From contig NZ_QJRC01000072.1 of NCBI RefSeq assembly GCF_013393325.1, positions 1-64,000 on the forward strand: a stretch of 64,000 bases of DNA, read 5' to 3'. The stretch is from Pseudomonas hunanensis (lineage in GTDB: Bacteria; Pseudomonadota; Gammaproteobacteria; Pseudomonadales; Pseudomonadaceae). Positions 9,084 through 18,331 of this stretch are shown here, piece after piece. The notes under the pieces are model-generated. The model was not told the origin of the DNA, searched no databases, and worked only from the letters and a program-made list of their open reading frames with translations. Position 1 is the stretch's first letter, and each line of letters begins with the position of its first letter. The position numbers were made by a program, and so were the translations under genes.

Positions 9084-10215
9084 CCACAAGCGCCCCGCAC
9101 AGGCTGATCACCATTGCCATCGGCACTGCACTGCCATCATGCAGCAGCCCGACCAGCGCCGCCGCACCTGCGGCAACGCTGAACTGCACGCAGCCCATCA
9201 GTGCCGAGGCACTGCCGGCCCGCGCACCCTGCCCGCTCATGGCGCAGGCGGAAGCATTGGGAATGATGCAACCAAGGCTGGCGATACAGATGAACAGCGG
9301 TATCAGCAGCGGCCACAACTGCGCGGGTCGCAATGCCGCCACGCCCAGCAGCACCAGGCCCGCAACCAGGTACAGCCAAACCGCGCGGGCCAGCAGGAAG
9401 GCTGGCCCGCGCCTGGCCAGCAAGCGGGCGTTCACCTGTGCCACCAGAATAAAGCCCGCAGCATTGGTACCGAACAACCAGCCGTAATGCTCGGCGGGCA
9501 CCCCATACAGCTTGATGAATACGAAGGGCGAACCGGCGATATAGGCAAACATGCCGGCAATAGCGATACCGCCGGTCAACGCATGGCCGAGGAAAGCCCG
9601 GTCAGCGAGCAAACGCAGGTACTGGCGCAAGGCGCCAGACAGCGGCTGGCGGGGTATATGCTCAGGCAGGCTTTCAGGCAGACCCAGGCTGACCGCCAGC
9701 AGGCAGCCGGCACTGAACAGGCTCAGCGCGAGGAAAATCGACTGCCAGCCGGCCAGGTTCACCAGCACCCCACCCAGCATCGGTGCCAGGATCGGCGCCA
9801 GGCCCATGACCAGCATCAGCTGCGAGAACACTTTCGCTGAGGCTACCGGGTCGCACTTGTCGCTGACGATGGCCCGCGACAGCACCATGCCGGCACAACC
9901 GCCCAGTGCCTGGACGAAACGCGCCAGTACCAACGTGTCGAGGTTGGGGGCATAGGCACAAGCCAGTGACGCCAGGGTGAACAGGGTCACGCCGAACATC
10001 AACGGTAGGCGTCGGCCAAAGCGGTCGGCAACTGGCCCATAGGCCAACTGGCCGATGGACAGGCCGAGGAAGTAGGCAGCCAACGTGGCCTGGACGTGTT
10101 TTTCATCGGTAGCGAACGCTCGCGCCATGGCCGGGAAGGCGGGCAGGTAGAAGTCGATCGCCAAAGGCCCAAACGCACTGAGTGCGCCCAGGATGAGCAC
10201 CATTCGCAGGTTCAT
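9034..10215 (-). CDS. Bcr/CflA-family multidrug exporter
   Basis: The 393-residue protein is a 12-helix major-facilitator transporter of the drug:H+ antiporter-1 Bcr/CflA group. It has the N-terminal PLAIDFYLPAFP motif and the loop motif GPVADRFGRRLPL between helices 2 and 3, plus the motif-C-like GGCAGMVLSRAIVSD stretch. Such proteins export bicyclomycin, chloramphenicol or sulfonamides; the natural substrate here is unknown. It overlaps the small convergent frame at its 3' end. Confidence 0.9.
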   Translation of the reverse strand: MNLRMVLILGALSAFGPLAIDFYLPAFPAMARAFATDEKHVQATLAAYFLGLSIGQLAYGPVADRFGRRLPLMFGVTLFTLASLACAYAPNLDTLVLARFVQALGGCAGMVLSRAIVSDKCDPVASAKVFSQLMLVMGLAPILAPMLGGVLVNLAGWQSIFLALSLFSAGCLLAVSLGLPESLPEHIPRQPLSGALRQYLRLLADRAFLGHALTGGIAIAGMFAYIAGSPFVFIKLYGVPAEHYGWLFGTNAAGFILVAQVNARLLARRGPAFLLARAVWLYLVAGLVLLGVAALRPAQLWPLLIPLFICIASLGCIIPNASACAMSGQGARAGSASALMGCVQFSVAAGAAALVGLLHDGSAVPMAMVISLCGALVVSVALLTRRLQAKAPA

Positions 10216-10323
10216 CAGGAATCCATAGCAGGCTAAGCAAGTGCATGATTCTACCTGCTGTGGACCCCATCAGTCTGAAAACATTTGCAACACAGTGCCC
10301 CTGTGGAGGGCACTGCCAAGTCT

Positions 10324-10521
10324 TCAGGCAAGTTCGGCCTGATAACCTTCATCCCGAATGGCAGTGAGGATCTGCTCCTGCGCCAGCTCACTCTGCACCC
10401 GTACCTGTTTCGCCGCCAGGTCGATCTCGACCTTGGCCGCCGCATCCTGCTCCTGCACCGCGCGGGTCACGGCTTTCACGCAATGGCCGCAGGTCATGCC
10501 TTGTACATTGAACACTTGCAT
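10324..10521 (-). CDS. copZ: Copper chaperone CopZ
   Basis: This 65-residue single heavy-metal-associated domain has the Cu(I)-binding motif GMTCGHC at residues 8-14 and the usual beta-alpha-beta-beta-alpha-beta length. It should pass Cu(I) to the P-type ATPase encoded downstream on the other strand. The ribosome-binding site GGAGGT is strong. Its promoter at 10548-10578 is a CueR-type element, so it is expected to be copper-induced together with copA. Confidence 0.92.
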   Translation of the reverse strand: MQVFNVQGMTCGHCVKAVTRAVQEQDAAAKVEIDLAAKQVRVQSELAQEQILTAIRDEGYQAELA

Positions 10522-10547
10522 GGGTTACCTCCTTCAGGTTTTCCACG

Positions 10548-10578
10548 AGTCTCAAGCTTGCCATCAGGGCAAGGTCAA
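10548..10578 (-). promoter_or_regulatory. CueR-type promoter of copZ
   Basis: On the minus strand -35 TTGACC (10578-10573) and -10 GAGACT (10553-10548) are 19 bp apart, the over-long spacer needed for MerR-family activation. The spacer holds the dyad CTTGCC-N5-GGCAAG. It is near-identical in design to the copA promoter about 470 bp away. Confidence 0.85.
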
Positions 10579-10664
10579 GCCCCGCCTGCAACAGCCGGGG
10601 TGGAAATCCGCGCCCGCGTCGGCCAAGCTGCGCCTTTGACGATCAAGCAAGCAGGAGATTTTTC

Positions 10665-11051
10665 ATGTTCAGGGCAGCATTGGGCGTCGTCGGGCTACTG
10701 GGCGCGCTGGCTGTGGTGCCACCGGCCAGCGCCGAGGGCAACTCGGCCTACAGCGTACTGATCATTTCCCGGGAGCGGCTGGAGGTAGCTACCAGCTGCG
10801 AAATCGGCGTGTACCTCAACGACCAGCTTTCCGGGCGCGTATTTCAGGAGCAGTCCACCTCGTTCAACCTGCCGCCGGGCCCTGTGGATGTGCGCCTGCG
10901 CCTGCTACCCGGGCAAATGCCGGGTTGCGCCGCAGGCATCGAAGACCAGCGCAGCACGCGTTTGAACCTGCAGGCGGGCCAGATCAACAAATACCGCATC
11001 GCCATGGGGCAATATGGGCTGGAGTTGAAGCGAGCCGATCTGGGCTATTGA
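10665..11051 (+). CDS. Uncharacterised secreted protein in the copper locus
   Basis: A 128-residue protein starts with a Sec signal peptide (cleavage probably after PASA, about residue 23). The mature part is a predicted beta-rich domain with two cysteines (ATSCEIG and PGCAAG) that could form a disulfide. A strong AGGAG precedes the ATG. It lies between the copZ and copA promoters, and its TGA stop overlaps the -35 box of copA. No known copper-binding motif (Met- or His-rich) is visible, so a role in copper handling is only contextual. Confidence 0.72.
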   Translation: MFRAALGVVGLLGALAVVPPASAEGNSAYSVLIISRERLEVATSCEIGVYLNDQLSGRVFQEQSTSFNLPPGPVDVRLRLLPGQMPGCAAGIEDQRSTRLNLQAGQINKYRIAMGQYGLELKRADLGY

Positions 11052-11078
11052 CCTTGCCCGCGTGGCAAGGTTGATGCT
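11048..11078 (+). promoter_or_regulatory. CueR-type promoter of copA-cueR
   Basis: -35 TTGACC (11048-11053), a 19-bp spacer and -10 GATGCT (11073-11078) enclose the dyad ACCTTGCC-N5-GGCAAGGT, the layout recognised by CueR. The -35 box overlaps the stop codon of the upstream gene. The copA ATG follows 25 bp after the -10 box, with AAGGAGGA at 11091-11098. Confidence 0.88.
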
Positions 11079-11103
11079 GGAGGCCAGTCCAAGGAGGAGA
11101 GCC

Positions 11104-13506
11104 ATGCCCGCATCCACCACTTACGACCTGCCGATCACCGGCATGACCTGTGCCAGCTGTGCTGGCCGGGTCGAACGCGCCCTGCGCAAGGTCACAGGCG
11201 CTGAACAGGTCAGCGTAAACCTCACCACTGAAAAAGCCCGGGTTCTGGCCCCGGCCGACAGCCTGCCGGCGTTGGTCGACGCCGTGCGCGAAGCCGGTTA
11301 CGGCGTGCCCACCCGCACCCTCGAACTGCAGATCGGCGGCATGACCTGCGCCAGCTGTGTCGGCCGTGTAGAGCGCGCCCTCGGCAAATTGCCCGGCGTC
11401 GAGCAGGTCAGCGTGAACCTGGCCAGCGAACGCGCGCACCTCGAAGTGCTCACAGCCCTCGATGACAACCTGCTGATCGACGCCGTACAAAAGGCCGGCT
11501 ACAGCGCCAGCCTGCCGCAATCTGCCAGGGACGAGCAAAGCGCTGCCCAGCACCGCCTGCGCAACGAGCGCCTGGCGGTCGGCGCAGCCTTGCTGTTGGC
11601 CCTGCCGCTGGTATTGCCAATGCTGGTACAACCGTTCGGCCTGCACTGGATGCTGCCTGCCTGGGCGCAATTCCTGCTGGCCACGCCGGTGCAATTCATT
11701 CTTGGGGCACGCTTCTACGTAGCCGCCTGGAAGGCCGTGCGCGCCGGTGCCGGCAACATGGACCTGCTGGTGGCCCTGGGCACCAGTGCCGGCTATGGCC
11801 TTAGCCTGTACCAATGGGCGCAGGCCCCCGCCGGCATGGCCCCGCACCTGTACTTCGAAGCCTCCGCCGTGGTGATTGCCCTGGTATTGCTGGGCAAGTA
11901 CCTGGAAAGCCGCGCCAAGCGCCAAACCGCCAGCGCCATCCGCGCCCTCGAAGCCTTGCGCCCGGAACGAGCCGTGCGCGTGGTCGATGGCCAGGAGGAG
12001 GACGTGGCAATCGCCCAGTTGCGCCTGGGCGACCTGGTCCTGGTAAAGCCCGGCGAGCGTTTCCCGGTCGATGGCGTGGTCGAAGATGGCAGCAGCCACG
12101 CCGATGAGGCCCTGATCAGCGGCGAGAGCCTGCCAGTGCCCAAGCAACCCGGCGACAGCGTCACCGGTGGCGCTATCAACGGCGAAGGCCGGTTGCTGGT
12201 CCGTACCCAGGCACTGGGCACCGAGACCGTGCTGGCACGCATCATCCGCCTGGTGGAAGACGCCCAGGCCGCCAAAGCGCCAATCCAGAAGCTGGTCGAC
12301 CGGGTCAGCCAGGTATTCGTCCCGGCTGTACTGGTGCTGGCGCTGATCACCCTGATCGGCTGGTGGCTGGCCGGTGCACCACTGGAAACCGCGCTGATCA
12401 ACGCCGTTGCCGTGCTGGTCATCGCCTGCCCCTGCGCCCTCGGCCTGGCCACGCCCGCAGCGATCATGGCCGGCACCGGGGTCGCCGCCCGCCATGGCAT
12501 CTTGATCAAGGATGCCGAAGCCCTGGAGCGGGCCCATGCGGTCAACCGCGTGGTCTTCGACAAGACCGGCACCCTTACCTCCGGCAGCCCGCGCGTGGTT
12601 CACAGTCAGGCACAGGACGGCAGCAGTGCCGAGCTGCACCGCCTGGCCGGCGCCCTGCAGCGCGGCAGTGAACACCCGCTGGCCAAGGCGGTACTGCAGG
12701 CGTGCGCCGAACAGGGGCTGGACGTGCCCGAGGTTGCCGACAGCCAATCGCTGACCGGGCGCGGCATTGCCGGGCGTGTCGAGGGCCGTGAGCTGGCGCT
12801 GGGCAACCGCCGCCTGCTAGACGAGAGCGCTCTGCAGCCTGGTGAGCTGGCCTCCAAGGCCCAGGCCTGGGAAGCCGAAGGGCGCACCCTGTCATGGCTG
12901 ATCGAACGCGGCAGGCAACCGCGCGTGCTGGGCCTGTTCGCCTTTGGTGACAGCCTCAAGCCCGGCGCCGCGCAAGCCATCGACACCCTGCATGCACAGC
13001 ACATCAGCAGCCACCTGCTGACCGGTGACAACCGTGGCAGCGCCAAGGTGGTGGCCGATGCCCTGGGCATCGACGATGTGCATGCCGAAGTGCTGCCGGC
13101 CGATAAGGCCGCGACGGTGACGGCACTCAAGCGCGACGGTGTGGTTGCCATGGTCGGCGATGGCATCAACGATGCACCCGCGCTGGCCGCTGCCGACATC
13201 GGCATCGCCATGGGTGGCGGCACCGACGTGGCCATGCAGGCCGCCGGCATCACCCTGATGCGTGGCGACCCGCGCCTGGTGCCCGCCGCGCTGGAAATCA
13301 GCCGCAAGACCTACGCGAAGATCCGCCAGAACCTGTTCTGGGCTTTCATCTACAACTTGATCGGCATCCCGCTGGCCGCGCTGGGTTACCTCAACCCGGT
13401 ACTGGCCGGTGCCGCCATGGCCCTGTCCAGCGTCAGCGTGGTCAGTAACGCGCTGTGGCTCAAGGCGTGGAAACCCACCAGTAGCAGCACCCAGGAGGCG
13501 CCATGA
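11104..13506 (+). CDS. copA: Cu(I)-exporting P1B-type ATPase
   Basis: This 800-residue inner-membrane pump has two N-terminal metal-binding domains with GMTCASC (cysteines near 16/19 and 82/85), the intramembrane CPC motif at about 442-444, the phosphorylated DKTGT aspartate at about 486, SEHPLA for nucleotide binding and the [10 protein letters not shown] hinge. These define the PIB-1 copper class, exporting Cu(I) to the periplasm. The ATG at 11104 follows AAGGAGGA and gives the usual N-terminus. Its stop overlaps the start of cueR by 4 bp, so the two are translationally coupled. Confidence 0.96.
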   Translation: MPASTTYDLPITGMTCASCAGRVERALRKVTGAEQVSVNLTTEKARVLAPADSLPALVDAVREAGYGVPTRTLELQIGGMTCASCVGRVERALGKLPGVEQVSVNLASERAHLEVLTALDDNLLIDAVQKAGYSASLPQSARDEQSAAQHRLRNERLAVGAALLLALPLVLPMLVQPFGLHWMLPAWAQFLLATPVQFILGARFYVAAWKAVRAGAGNMDLLVALGTSAGYGLSLYQWAQAPAGMAPHLYFEASAVVIALVLLGKYLESRAKRQTASAIRALEALRPERAVRVVDGQEEDVAIAQLRLGDLVLVKPGERFPVDGVVEDGSSHADEALISGESLPVPKQPGDSVTGGAINGEGRLLVRTQALGTETVLARIIRLVEDAQAAKAPIQKLVDRVSQVFVPAVLVLALITLIGWWLAGAPLETALINAVAVLVIACPCALGLATPAAIMAGTGVAARHGILIKDAEALERAHAVNRVVFDKTGTLTSGSPRVVHSQAQDGSSAELHRLAGALQRGSEHPLAKAVLQACAEQGLDVPEVADSQSLTGRGIAGRVEGRELALGNRRLLDESALQPGELASKAQAWEAEGRTLSWLIERGRQPRVLGLFAFGDSLKPGAAQAIDTLHAQHISSHLLTGDNRGSAKVVADALGIDDVHAEVLPADKAATVTALKRDGVVAMVGDGINDAPALAAADIGIAMGGGTDVAMQAAGITLMRGDPRLVPAALEISRKTYAKIRQNLFWAFIYNLIGIPLAALGYLNPVLAGAAMALSSVSVVSNALWLKAWKPTSSSTQEAP

Positions 13507-13913
13507 ACATCGGCCAGGCCGCCCGCCGCAGCGGGCTCAGCACCAAGATGATTCGTTACTACGAGTCCATCGGCCTGCTCAAACCAGCCACACGCAGCGA
13601 TAGCGGCTACCGCTTGTACCAGGCGCAAGACCTGCACAGCCTGGCCTTCATCAAGCGCTCCCGCGACCTGGGCTTTTCCCTTGAGGAGGTCGGCAAGCTG
13701 CTGACCCTGTGGCAAGACCGCCAGCGTGCCAGTGCCGACGTGAAGGCACTGGCGATACAGCACATCGATGAACTGAACCGGCGCATCGAGGAGCTGGTGA
13801 GCCTGCGCGATACCCTTGGCGAGCTGGTGTCGCACTGCCAAGGGGATGACCGCCCGGACTGCCCGATCCTCAAGGACCTGGCCAATGGCGCTACCGGCAA
13901 CTGCTGTCACTGA
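13503..13913 (+). CDS. cueR: MerR-family copper-responsive regulator CueR
   Basis: A 136-residue MerR protein with an N-terminal helix-turn-helix ([20 protein letters not shown]), a dimerisation helix and the metal loop CQGDDRPDC, the two-cysteine pattern of Cu/Ag/Au sensors. An extra CCH sits at the very C-terminus, as in many CueR proteins. ATGA overlap with copA places it under the same copper-induced promoter, a feedback arrangement. It should also act at copZ. Confidence 0.93.
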   Translation: MNIGQAARRSGLSTKMIRYYESIGLLKPATRSDSGYRLYQAQDLHSLAFIKRSRDLGFSLEEVGKLLTLWQDRQRASADVKALAIQHIDELNRRIEELVSLRDTLGELVSHCQGDDRPDCPILKDLANGATGNCCH

Positions 13914-13923
13914 GCGATCAAAA

Positions 13924-13953
13924 GCGTTTGGTATGCCAAAAGCGTCCAAACGC
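13924..13953 (+). repeat. Inverted repeat after cueR
   Basis: GCGTTTGG (13924-13931) is matched by CCAAACGC (13946-13953), and a shorter palindrome TTGG-TATG-CCAA lies inside. There is no T-run. It may be a transcript-end hairpin or an operator for the chemoreceptor gene that follows. Confidence 0.35.
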
Positions 13954-14081
13954 GACCGAATAGTCACCAAACACGACTTTGTCCAATAAATACAGGGGTT
14001 CTGGCTTCATAAAACCCGGATGCTGCCGATGCACTGGCTACCTGCCTCGTGGGTCGACAATAAAAAATTCCGGGAGCGTCG

Positions 14082-16025
14082 ATGAGCATCAAACAGAAAC
14101 TGACCTGGGCATTCGCGGTCATCGCCGGCTTGCCCATCGTCCTAGTGGCCACTCTGGTGGTCCTCAACCTGCGTGGCGAAGCCCGCGATGGATTCCTCGA
14201 CGGTAGCAGCCGGGAAATCCGCCAGGTCAGCAACGCGATGAACATCTTCTTCCAGGGCATCAACCAGAACGTCGAGTACCTGGCTTCCCAGCCAATGGTC
14301 GCTGCCACGGGCAGCGAGCTGAACAAGTACATGAGCGCCACCCCGTCCTACGAACTGGGCGAACAGGCCAGCAAGCTCCTCGAATTCATGACCCGCCTGG
14401 CCAACTCGCACCCCGCTTATGCCTACCTGTCCTACGGCGTGAATGACGGCGGCTACACGGGCTGGCCGGCCGGGCAGAAGTTCGTCAACTACGACCCACG
14501 CACCCGCCCCTGGTACCAACTGGCCATGGCCAACCCAGGCAAGACCGTGCGCACCGGCGCTTACTACTGGGCCGCCGACGACGCGGTGCTGGTCAGCACC
14601 GTGCGCGCCGTGGCCAACCAGCTGGGCAACCCCGGCGGCGTGGTCAACATCGATGTTTCCCTCAAGGGCCTGACCGAGATCGTCAAGCAGATCAAGCTGG
14701 GCGAAAGTGGCTACCTGATGCTGGTAGAAAGCAACGGTAACGTGATGGTCGACCCGCGCGATGCAGGCCACAACTTCAAGCAACTGGCGAGTTTTGGCGA
14801 CGGTTACGCCGAGCTGGCCAAGGCCGGCAAAGGCCTGGTCGAGGTCGAGCTCAATGGCGTACGCTACATGGCCAACGTCTACCCCGACGAGCAACTGGGC
14901 TGGACCTTCATCGGCCTGATCGAACAAAGCGAGGTGATGCAGACCACCACCCGCCTGACCTGGCTGATCGGCGTCATCGCCGTGGTGCTGGCCGTGCTGT
15001 TCGCCGTGGTCGGTGCGGCCTTCGCCAAACTGATCGTGCGCCCGATCAACAGTGTCACCAATGGCCTGGAAGACATTGCCCAAGGTGAAGGCGACCTGAC
15101 CCGCAACCTGGAAATCCGCGGCCGCGACGAAACCGCGCAATTGGCCAGCTGGTTCAACCAATTCCTCGGCGCCATTCGCAGCCTGATCCAGCACATCGGC
15201 GCTGCCGCCAGCAAGATCCTCAGCACCTCCAGCAGCTCGACCCGCGTCTCCAGCGACATGGCCGAGGCCGCCGGCCGTCAGCGCGAAGCCGTGGACATGG
15301 TGTCCACTGCCTTCCACGAGATGGTCGCCACCGCCAACGAAGTAGCGCGGTCTTGCAGCCAGGCGGCGCAGTCGGCCGACAGCGGCCAGCAGCAAGCCCG
15401 CGAAGGCCAGCAACAGATCGATGCCGCGGTAAGCAGCGTGGACCGCCTGAGCCACGAGATCGAGCAGTCGGCGCAGTCGATCCAGCAATTGGAGCGTGAC
15501 AGCAACGCCATCCAGTCGATCCTCGGCACCATCCGCTCCATTGCCGAACAGACCAACCTGCTGGCCCTGAACGCGGCCATCGAAGCAGCTCGTGCCGGTG
15601 AGCAGGGACGTGGCTTTGCCGTGGTGGCCGACGAAGTGCGGGCCCTGGCCAAGCGCACTGCCGACTCCACCGCCGAAATCGACGGTTTGCTGGGCAACCT
15701 GGCCAGCCGCACTGCCGAAGTGGCCGAACAGATGCATGCCAGCCTGGAAGTTTCGCAGCAGTCGGTGAGCCGTATCGGCCTGGCCCGCGACAGCTTCGGG
15801 CAGATCCGTGAGTCGGTGGACGTGATCCGCGACATGAACACGCAGATCGCCACGGCGGCCGAAGAACAGCACCAGGTGGCCGAGGACATCAACCGCCACA
15901 TCAGCCAGATTCACGGCGATGCGCAACTGGTGGCCGAACTGGCCCAGGCGGCGCGTCAGGACTCCGAGAGCCTGGCCGGGCTGTCCAATGAACTGGACAC
16001 GCTGGTGCGCAGGTTCCGCACCTGA
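14082..16025 (+). CDS. Methyl-accepting chemotaxis protein with dCache domain
   Basis: This 647-residue chemoreceptor has a first membrane helix at about 11-30, a double-Cache periplasmic domain to about 290 with the typical [12 protein letters not shown] segment, a second helix at about 293-315, a HAMP linker and a cytoplasmic signalling domain with the conserved tip [20 protein letters not shown]. It detects small molecules and drives CheA. Gene order suggests it may be the P. putida cytosine/nicotinate receptor McpC, but I cannot confirm that from the sequence. No CheR-binding pentapeptide is seen at the C-terminus. Confidence 0.9.
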   Translation: MSIKQKLTWAFAVIAGLPIVLVATLVVLNLRGEARDGFLDGSSREIRQVSNAMNIFFQGINQNVEYLASQPMVAATGSELNKYMSATPSYELGEQASKLLEFMTRLANSHPAYAYLSYGVNDGGYTGWPAGQKFVNYDPRTRPWYQLAMANPGKTVRTGAYYWAADDAVLVSTVRAVANQLGNPGGVVNIDVSLKGLTEIVKQIKLGESGYLMLVESNGNVMVDPRDAGHNFKQLASFGDGYAELAKAGKGLVEVELNGVRYMANVYPDEQLGWTFIGLIEQSEVMQTTTRLTWLIGVIAVVLAVLFAVVGAAFAKLIVRPINSVTNGLEDIAQGEGDLTRNLEIRGRDETAQLASWFNQFLGAIRSLIQHIGAAASKILSTSSSSTRVSSDMAEAAGRQREAVDMVSTAFHEMVATANEVARSCSQAAQSADSGQQQAREGQQQIDAAVSSVDRLSHEIEQSAQSIQQLERDSNAIQSILGTIRSIAEQTNLLALNAAIEAARAGEQGRGFAVVADEVRALAKRTADSTAEIDGLLGNLASRTAEVAEQMHASLEVSQQSVSRIGLARDSFGQIRESVDVIRDMNTQIATAAEEQHQVAEDINRHISQIHGDAQLVAELAQAARQDSESLAGLSNELDTLVRRFRT

Positions 16026-16036
16026 TGCATTGCCTG

Positions 16037-16076
16037 TGCCGGCCTCTTCGCAGCTAATGCCGCGAAGAGACCGGCA
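16037..16076. terminator. Bidirectional hairpin between convergent genes
   Basis: TGCCGG-C-CTCTTCGC (16037-16051) pairs with GCGAAGAG-A-CCGGCA (16062-16076) around a 10-nt loop, between a rightward chemoreceptor gene and a leftward AraC gene. No T-run is present; it resembles the CTTCGCGG-type intergenic palindromes common in this genus. Confidence 0.6.
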
Positions 16077-16090
16077 CCGGCAACCGAGCA

Positions 16091-16870
16091 CTAAAGTTTC
16101 AGCTCGCCCGGGGTCGCCCCAAACAACTGCTTGAACGCCGCAATGTAGGCCGATGTGGAGTCATACCCACACCCCAGCGCCGCCTCGGTCACATTCTCCC
16201 CCGCCTCCAGTAGCGCCAGCGAAGACAGCAACCGCATGCGCTGCCGCCAATTGCGAAAGCTCAACCCGGTCTCCCGCTGGAACAGCCGCATCAGCGTCTT
16301 CTCCGAACACCCCAGCTCGCGCGCCCATTGCTGCAAGGTCTGCGGCTGGTCCGGCGCGGCGATCAAGCCATTGCACAGCGCCAGCAAGCCAGGGTGGCGT
16401 GGCAAGGGCAGTGAAAAACCGACTTCCGGCAACGTGCGCAACTGGTCGAGCAGCACCGCCACCAAGCGCGCCTCGGCACTGTCACCCTCCGGGTAATCCG
16501 CCGGCAACAGGCAAAACTGCTTGATCAGTTCGCGTGCCAGTGGTGTCACCTCAAGCACCCGGCATTGCTCAGGCGCCCATGGGCAGGCATCGCGGCGCAC
16601 ATACAGGCTGCGCATCTCGGCTTGCATCGAAGTGACCACTTCATGCTCGGCATCGGCAGGGATCCACACCCCCCACTGTGGCGGGGCAAAGTAGCTGCCG
16701 TCACGCGTGTACACGCCGAGTACGCCGCTGATCGCGTAGGAAAACTGCACCCAGTCGTGCTGGTGGCGGGTGGTCCAGGAACCGGCACCAAGGCTTTCGG
16801 CACGGGCGTAGAGGGGCCTGGGCAGGTGGTCCAGCGCCGGAATAGCGCGGGGATGACCGATAATCGGCAT
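16091..16870 (-). CDS. AraC-family regulator with cupin sensor domain
   Basis: A 259-residue protein combines an N-terminal cupin fold (TRHQHDWVQFSYAISG, then IPADAEHEV) with a C-terminal double helix-turn-helix (LGCSEKTLMRLFQRETGLSF and GYDSTSAYIAAFKQLFGATPGEL). The ATG at 16870 begins the conserved part; an extension to 16930 is not supported. It ends against the chemoreceptor and lies 67 bp beyond the end of the thiolase gene on the same strand, so control of the acyl-chain genes is possible but not shown. Confidence 0.88.
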   Translation of the reverse strand: MPIIGHPRAIPALDHLPRPLYARAESLGAGSWTTRHQHDWVQFSYAISGVLGVYTRDGSYFAPPQWGVWIPADAEHEVVTSMQAEMRSLYVRRDACPWAPEQCRVLEVTPLARELIKQFCLLPADYPEGDSAEARLVAVLLDQLRTLPEVGFSLPLPRHPGLLALCNGLIAAPDQPQTLQQWARELGCSEKTLMRLFQRETGLSFRNWRQRMRLLSSLALLEAGENVTEAALGCGYDSTSAYIAAFKQLFGATPGELKL

Positions 16871-16936
16871 GGCGGCTTCTTGTAGTTCTGACCAGACAAG
16901 CCTAACAGCTGGCATCGTCTCGATGTTCAACCTGTG

Positions 16937-18214
16937 TCATCGCTCGACGATTACCGTCACCCCCTGCCCACCTGCCGCACAGATCGAAATCAGCCCACGC
17001 CCCTTCCCCGCCGTCGCCAGCAACTTGGCCAGGTTGGCCAATATCCGCCCCCCGGTCGCCGCAAATGGATGCCCGGCCGCCAGCGAACTGCCCTTGACGT
17101 TGAGCTTGCTGCGGTCGATCGCCCCAAGCGGCGTCTCCAGCCCCAACCGCTCGCGGCAAAAATCGACATCCTCCCAGGCCTTCAGCGTGCACAGCACCTG
17201 GGCAGCAAAGGCTTCGTGGATTTCGTAGTAATCGAAGTCCTGCAGTGCCAGGCCATTGCGCGCCAGCAAGCGTGGCACAGCGTACACCGGCGCCATCAAT
17301 AACCCTTCGCGGCCCGTGACGAAATCTACCGCTGCGGTTTCCCCATCGACCAAATAGGCGAGCACCGGCAACCCCTGCTGCTGCGCCCACGCCTCGCTGC
17401 CTAACAGCACCAGCGAAGCACCATCGGTCAACGGCGTGGAGTTACCCGCCGTCAGGGTGCCTTGCCCACTGCGGTCAAAGGCAGGTTTAAGCCTGGCCAA
17501 CTGCTCAAGGCCAAGGTCCGGGCGCAGGTTGTTGTCCCGAGTCAGCGAGAGAAACGGCGTTAGCAGGTCGTCCTGCCAACCCTCGGCATAGGCCGCAGCC
17601 AGCTTCTGATGACTGAGCAGCGCCAGCTCGTCCTGCTCGGCGCGACCAATGCGCCAGGCTTGGGCCATGCGCTCGCAATGCTCGCCCATCGACAACCCCG
17701 TGCGCGGTTCGCCATTGCGCGGTAACTCGGGCTTCAGGTGATGAGGCCGCAGTTTCAAGAAGGGCTTGAGCCGCTCGCCCAGGCTCTTGCCACGGTTGGC
17801 CTGCAGCAGGATATGGCGCAGGCCTTCGTTGACGGCAATGGGTGCATCGGAGGTGGTATCCACACCGCCGGCAATACCGCAGTCGATCTGCCCCAGGGCA
17901 ATTTTGTTGGCCACCAGCAGCGCTGCCTCCAGCCCGGTGCCGCAGGCTTGCTGGATGTCATAGGCCGGTGTCTGCGGGGACAGGCGCGACCCCAGCACAC
18001 ATTCGCGGGTCAGGTTCATGTCGCGTGAGTGCTTCAGCACTGCGCCAGCCACCACCTCACCCAGGCGCTGCCCATGCAGGCGATAGCGCTCGACCAACCC
18101 TTCGAGCGCGACGGTGAGCATCGCCTGGTTGCTGGCCGTGGCGTAGGCGCCATTGGCGCGGGCGAAGGGGATTCGGTTGCCGCCCAGGATCGCGACCCGG
18201 CGAGATGAACGCAT
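16937..18214 (-). CDS. Thiolase (acetyl-CoA C-acetyltransferase, FadI-like)
   Basis: This 425-residue thiolase cleaves or condenses acyl-CoA chains. Its nucleophilic cysteine lies in QQACGTGLEA, the acid/base histidine in HEAFAAQV and the second cysteine in CAAGGQG. The usual NxxGG motif reads NVKGSSLAAGHP, as in FadI-type enzymes. A strong AGGAGG ribosome-binding site precedes ATG 18214. It is divergent from the fabG-maoC pair, so the three genes plausibly form a two- or four-carbon elongation or degradation module. Confidence 0.9.
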   Translation of the reverse strand: MRSSRRVAILGGNRIPFARANGAYATASNQAMLTVALEGLVERYRLHGQRLGEVVAGAVLKHSRDMNLTRECVLGSRLSPQTPAYDIQQACGTGLEAALLVANKIALGQIDCGIAGGVDTTSDAPIAVNEGLRHILLQANRGKSLGERLKPFLKLRPHHLKPELPRNGEPRTGLSMGEHCERMAQAWRIGRAEQDELALLSHQKLAAAYAEGWQDDLLTPFLSLTRDNNLRPDLGLEQLARLKPAFDRSGQGTLTAGNSTPLTDGASLVLLGSEAWAQQQGLPVLAYLVDGETAAVDFVTGREGLLMAPVYAVPRLLARNGLALQDFDYYEIHEAFAAQVLCTLKAWEDVDFCRERLGLETPLGAIDRSKLNVKGSSLAAGHPFAATGGRILANLAKLLATAGKGRGLISICAAGGQGVTVIVER

Positions 18215-18331
18215 GCGCTAGCTCCTCCTGAAACAATTTGATCCGTACAGCCTAGGTGTTTTTACCGTATTCGAACGACCCTGCCACAAAGTTGGTCCAC
18301 ACTTTCAAGCTTGCCTTTCAGGAGACCACCC

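Noticed and set aside
10984..12747. Long open frame antisense to copA
   Set aside because: Low-complexity Gln/Gly/Ala-rich translation and no start signal; mirror of the copA codon pattern.
14025..14032. GCCGATGC as a FliA (sigma-28) -10 box for the chemoreceptor
   Set aside because: No TAAA at the required 15-bp spacing; the only TAAA is 11 bp away, so the match is too weak.
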